From Roseateles toxinivorans (lineage in GTDB: Bacteria; Pseudomonadota; Gammaproteobacteria; Burkholderiales; Burkholderiaceae_C): DNA of 64,000 nucleotides. The position numbers were made by a program, and so were the translations under genes. The notes below the pieces were generated by a model. The model worked only from the letters and a program-made list of their open reading frames with translations. It had not been told where the DNA came from and made no database searches. Shown here in pieces: positions 61,304-64,000 of the stretch; the stretch's first letter is position 1; the number at the start of each line of letters is the position of its first letter. Location: contig NZ_SNXS01000002.1 of the NCBI RefSeq assembly GCF_004362525.1, forward strand, positions 434,001 through 498,000, read 5' to 3'.

Positions 61304-62278
61304 TCAGGCCGGCAATGCTGCCGCGTGTTCCTGCGCGTCGGGCAGCAGCCAAGGATCACGATCCTCACCGCCAAAGGTCTGCACCAGGAAGTCGATGAAG
61401 GCGCGAGTGCGGGCCGGTACATGCTGGCGTGTGGCCATGGCCACCGACAGCTGCACCTTGCTGAGGCGCCAGCCCGGCAGCACATGCTCCAGGCGGCCGT
61501 CGCGCAGCGCCTGCTCGGCCACAAAGGTGGGCACACCCGCCAGGCCGACGCCGGCCAGGGCGGCGGCGTAGTTCATATCGGAGTAGCTGCTGATCAGCAC
61601 GCCCGGCGGCGTGGCCAAGGTCACCGAGGCGGGCTGGCCCGGCTGGGCATGGGCCTGGCTGCGGTAGTAGGTGACTTCGCGCCTGACGGACGAGTTGGCC
61701 GGCAGTATGACGTCGTGCTGCAGCAGGTCGGCCGGTTGGCGGGGCCGCCCGCGCCGGTCGAGATAGGCGGGCGAGGCGCAGGTCAGGTACTCGGAGGTGG
61801 CCAGACGGCGCGCGATGAAATCGCCCTGTAGATTGCCCTGCGCCGTCATCAGGATGCAGACATCGAAGTTCTCATCCATCGTCTCCACCGGCCCGGGCAG
61901 GCTCAGCTCCAGCATCACATGGGGGTAGCGCGCACGAAAGCGCGGCAGATGCTTGGCCAGTTGGTGGATGGCAAAGGCCGGCGGGGCCAGCACCCGAAGC
62001 AGGCCGCGCGGATCGGTGGCCGAGGCGCCGGCCAAGGCATCGGCCTCGTCAACGGCCAGCAGCACCGCACGGGCGCGCTCCAGATAGGCCTCACCGATCT
62101 CGGTCAGCGCCATCCGGCGCGTGGTGCGGTTCAGCAGCCTGGCGCCCAGGTGCTGCTCCAGCTCGGCCATGACGCGGGTGACGACGGTCGGCGCCATGTC
62201 CAGCGCGCGTGCGGCCGCAGCAAAGCCGCCCTCGCTGACGACGCGCACAAAAACCCGCATTGAACGCAGCTGATCCAT
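61304..62278 (-). CDS. LysR family transcriptional regulator
   Basis: A 324-residue LysR regulator. The N-terminal HTH reads VFVRVVSEGGFAAAARALDM and PTVVTRVMAELEQHLGARLL, followed by NRTTRRMALTEIGEAYLERA. The effector domain begins near residue 95 (LLRVLAPPAFAIHQLAKHLP). Members of this subgroup are usually repressors or activators of a divergently encoded gene. Here the divergent neighbour is a methyltransferase gene, and a palindrome (62307-62326) lies between them. The inducer is unknown. Confidence 0.93.
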   Translation of the reverse strand: MDQLRSMRVFVRVVSEGGFAAAARALDMAPTVVTRVMAELEQHLGARLLNRTTRRMALTEIGEAYLERARAVLLAVDEADALAGASATDPRGLLRVLAPPAFAIHQLAKHLPRFRARYPHVMLELSLPGPVETMDENFDVCILMTAQGNLQGDFIARRLATSEYLTCASPAYLDRRGRPRQPADLLQHDVILPANSSVRREVTYYRSQAHAQPGQPASVTLATPPGVLISSYSDMNYAAALAGVGLAGVPTFVAEQALRDGRLEHVLPGWRLSKVQLSVAMATRQHVPARTRAFIDFLVQTFGGEDRDPWLLPDAQEHAAALPA

Positions 62279-62306
62279 GGTGCTCTGGCGATGTGATCCG
62301 CAATTT

Positions 62307-62326
62307 GATACTGATGTGCGAGTATC
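62307..62326. promoter_or_regulatory. LysR-type operator candidate
   Basis: GATAC (62307-62311) and GTATC (62322-62326) form an inverted repeat around 10 bases, 29-48 bp upstream of the LysR ATG and 39-58 bp upstream of the methyltransferase start. This is the usual place and shape for the binding site of a divergent LysR regulator. Confidence 0.5.
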
Positions 62327-62364
62327 GGCGCTCCGGCGTCAAGCCGCATGAACCGAACGCAGAG

Positions 62365-62946
62365 ATGGACAACGACGATAGCTGGCTGCAGCCCTGGCTG
62401 CCCTTGATGGCCCGGCACAGCGCCGGCCGGCCGATACTGGAATTGGGTTGTGGCAGCGGGCGCGACACCGCCACCCTGCTGGCCCACGGGCTGGACGTGG
62501 TGGCGCTGGATCTGTCGGAAGAGGCGGTCGCCGAGGCGCGCCTGAGAGCGCCGTCCGCGCGCATCCACCGCCAGGACTTGCAGGCACCGTTCCCGCCCGA
62601 GGCCGAGGGCTGCTCGGTGGTGCTGGCCTCGCTGAGCCTGCACTACTTCAGCTGGCCCGATACCCTGGCCCTGGCGCGGCGCATCCATCAGTGGCTGCCG
62701 CCCGGCGGCCTGCTGGTGTGCCGGCTCAACTCGACCCGCGACGTGCACTACGGTGCGGTCGGCCATCCCGAGATCGCGCCCCGCTACTATCTGGTTGACG
62801 GCTTTCCCAAGCGCTTCTTCGATGCCGATGATGTGACGCTGATGTTTGCCGAGGGCTGGTCGACGCTGAGCTGCAAGGAGGGGGTGATTGGCCGCTACGA
62901 GCATCCGAAATGGGCTTGGGAAGTCGTGCTGCAGCGGCTGGCCTAG
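62365..62946 (+). CDS. Class I SAM-dependent methyltransferase
   Basis: A 193-residue methyltransferase. SAM-binding motif I is ILELGCGSGRDTATLLAHG, motif II region VVALDLSEEAVAEARL, then RIHRQDLQAPFPPEAEGCSV and LSLHYFSWPDTLALARRIHQ. It lacks a tRNA- or DNA-specific extra domain, so a small molecule is a likely acceptor. ATG 62365 is preferred; an ATG at 62314 would place the start inside the operator candidate. Its last codon TAG is the first three bases of the 169-bp palindromic element. Confidence 0.87.
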   Translation: MDNDDSWLQPWLPLMARHSAGRPILELGCGSGRDTATLLAHGLDVVALDLSEEAVAEARLRAPSARIHRQDLQAPFPPEAEGCSVVLASLSLHYFSWPDTLALARRIHQWLPPGGLLVCRLNSTRDVHYGAVGHPEIAPRYYLVDGFPKRFFDADDVTLMFAEGWSTLSCKEGVIGRYEHPKWAWEVVLQRLA

Positions 62947-63112
62947 GGCCTGTTGACGCTACGTCTGCCTGATGCGTTGCCACACAAATCGCCGTGAACT
63001 AGGCGCAAAACGAAACCGGGGTAGGCCCCCCGGTGAGGCTTTGCAACGACGTGCACGGCCATTTGTGTGGCAGCCCTGCTCGCACAGGCAGACGTAGCGT
63101 CAACAGGCCCTA
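62944..63112. repeat. 169-bp palindromic element between convergent genes
   Basis: A perfect 28-bp terminal inverted repeat (62944-62971 and 63085-63112) encloses a second perfect 12-bp repeat (62978-62989 and 63061-63072), a 6-bp repeat (GCCGTG 62991-62996 and CACGGC 63054-63059) and a central 7-bp hairpin (ACCGGGG 63015-63021 and CCCCGGT 63028-63034). Nearly the whole element can fold back on itself. Both ends begin or end with TAG/CTA, giving the stop codons of the genes on either side. It has the shape of a MITE-like or REP-like mobile palindrome. Confidence 0.85.
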
Positions 63113-63760
63113 GCCGGCACGCCGGAAGGTCAGGTTGTAGCGGCAGCGGCCGGTCAGCCCATGTTCGCCCTCGGCCAGCGCCGCCACGCCGTGATAGGCC
63201 AGCCTCGAGGGCCCGCCCCACACCACCACATCACCGCTTTCCAGCCGGGTGCGCTGCAGCGGCCCGCTGCGCGTCAGGCCGCCGAACTGGAACACTGCCG
63301 GCAGACCCAGCGACACCGAGACGATGGGCTGGCGCCGGTCGCGCTCATCACGGTCCTGGTGCAGGCTCAGCTTGGCGCCGGGTACATAGTGGTTGATCAG
63401 GCAGGCGTCGGGTCTGAAGCCTTCGAAGCCGGCGGCCGTGGCAGCTTCGAGGGCCAGTCGCTCGAACAGCGCCGGCATCGGGGGCCAGGGCTTGCCAGTG
63501 AGCTGGTCAAGCGCATCGTAGCGATAGCCGCGCGCGTCCGACACCCAGCCCAGGGCGCCGCAATTGCTCATCGCCACCGACATCGTGTGGCCGCTGGGTG
63601 TCAGCAGATGGCGCAGCGGGGCCTGTGCCAGCAAGGCTTCGATCTCGTCCAGCAGGGCCTGCTGCCGGTCTTGCGCAAAGGCCTGCAGCACCCAGGCGCC
63701 CTCGGCCAGGGCCTGCCGCGAGGGGCTGCGGGGCTGATCGGCGAACAGGTCGGCCGTCAT
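63110..63760 (-). CDS. alkB: DNA/RNA alkylation-repair dioxygenase AlkB
   Basis: A 216-residue Fe(II)/2-oxoglutarate dioxygenase that removes methyl groups from damaged bases. Metal ligands are in LHQDRDE (HxD) and later in AYHGVAAL (His); the 2-oxoglutarate Arg is in RCRYNLTFR. The nucleotide-recognition region AMSNCGALGWVSDARGYRY is typical. ATG 63760 starts the conserved part. Its C-terminus stops four residues after RYNLTFR, at a TAG provided by the palindromic element; E. coli AlkB continues a few residues further, so the end may have been shaped by the insertion. Confidence 0.93.
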   Translation of the reverse strand: MTADLFADQPRSPSRQALAEGAWVLQAFAQDRQQALLDEIEALLAQAPLRHLLTPSGHTMSVAMSNCGALGWVSDARGYRYDALDQLTGKPWPPMPALFERLALEAATAAGFEGFRPDACLINHYVPGAKLSLHQDRDERDRRQPIVSVSLGLPAVFQFGGLTRSGPLQRTRLESGDVVVWGGPSRLAYHGVAALAEGEHGLTGRCRYNLTFRRAG

Positions 63761-63780
63761 GGCCAGCGCCCCTGGATCGC

Positions 63781-64000
63781 TCAGCCCAGCGGACGGGTGA
63801 GGTACACACCCTCGCGGCCGACGATGGGGCTGCGCGTGGGCATGAAGATGGTGCAACCCTCGCACAGCGCGCGGATCTCGGTGTCGCCATCGGTGGCGAT
63901 CAGCTCGCCCTCGGCGAACACTTCCAGGCCCACCACCGGGCGGGCGAAGCGGAAGTCGGCGTTCTGCACCACATGGGTTTTCATCAGCGCGTAGCGGCGC
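63781..64000 (-). CDS. Succinylglutamate desuccinylase/aspartoacylase-type protein, C-terminal part
   Basis: The frame continues off the right edge without a stop; the visible 72 residues are the C-terminus. The pattern RYALMKTHVVQNADFRFARP, VGLEVFAEGELIATDGDTEI and the closing FMPTRSPIVGREGVYLTRPL matches the C-terminal beta domain of the AstE/AspA zinc hydrolase family. The zinc-binding N-terminal domain lies outside. The family removes acyl groups from N-acylated amino acids. It lies 20 bp upstream of alkB on the same strand, so they may share a transcript. Confidence 0.75.
   Translation of the reverse strand, partial: RRYALMKTHVVQNADFRFARPVVGLEVFAEGELIATDGDTEIRALCEGCTIFMPTRSPIVGREGVYLTRPLG

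Overview
The window is GC-rich bacterial chromosome, most likely from a betaproteobacterium of the order Burkholderiales (Roseateles/Pelomonas/Rubrivivax-like). This is inferred from a Bug-family solute receptor with a Tat-like signal, DUF4148 and DUF6515 exported proteins, a bacterial SUV3-type helicase and a CysTWA-CysB operon. I found no rRNA, tRNA, CRISPR array or intact insertion sequence. Both ends cut genes: a dienelactone hydrolase on the left and a succinylglutamate desuccinylase/aspartoacylase-type protein on the right.

Layout. 1-4.1 kb: end of a hydrolase gene, a periplasmic-binding-fold protein, a thioredoxin-like protein and the methionine importer MetNIQ. 4.1-6.6 kb: a sulfatase-modifying-factor-like protein without the copper-binding cysteines, then an ECF sigma/anti-sigma pair. 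6.6-15.4 kb: fifteen mostly short minus-strand genes (PPOX, three GNATs, three NTF2/SnoaL folds, VOC, NUDIX, SDR, DUF1203, an S9 peptidase), packed tightly with some overlaps. 15.6-20.8 kb: sulfate import (cysT-cysW-cysA) with its CysB-type regulator, a strong terminator containing a T-box-like sequence, and a TauE/SafE-type transporter. 20.9-33.3 kb: HDOD, RIO1-like kinase, Sel1 protein, an orphan IS630-type HTH protein, a PAS-GGDEF-EAL protein, an MFS transporter, a lipoamide-dehydrogenase-like flavoprotein, an AraC/GyrI regulator and an SNF2 helicase.

33.4-37.8 kb is the most unusual block. It holds an HTH protein, a small protein I cannot assign, and a 1090-residue membrane-tethered wHTH-nSTAND-TPR protein. 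A direct repeat (GTATC, six bases, GTATC) lies at each edge. 37.8-42.0 kb: GNAT, a small unknown protein, two Hsp20 genes behind a good sigma-32-type promoter, and a SUV3-like helicase. 42.0-48.5 kb: a FeeM-like N-acyl amino acid synthase behind an AT-rich leader, a membrane EAL protein with a degenerate GGDEF site, an acyl-CoA synthetase and an M28 peptidase.

48.5-59.9 kb: a SulP permease, a Bug receptor, then a plus-strand run of alpha/beta hydrolase, fused FdsG-FdsB, formate dehydrogenase alpha subunit, cytochrome P450, ABM-fold protein and glutamine-synthetase-family ligase. 59.9-64 kb: exported small proteins, a LysR regulator divergent from a methyltransferase, and a 169-bp palindromic element lying exactly between the methyltransferase and alkB and providing the stop codons of both.

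Best candidates for something new are the wHTH-nSTAND block with its matched direct repeats, the palindromic element at 62.9-63.1 kb, the FeeM-like locus with its structured leader, and the possible RNA switch ahead of the TauE-type gene.
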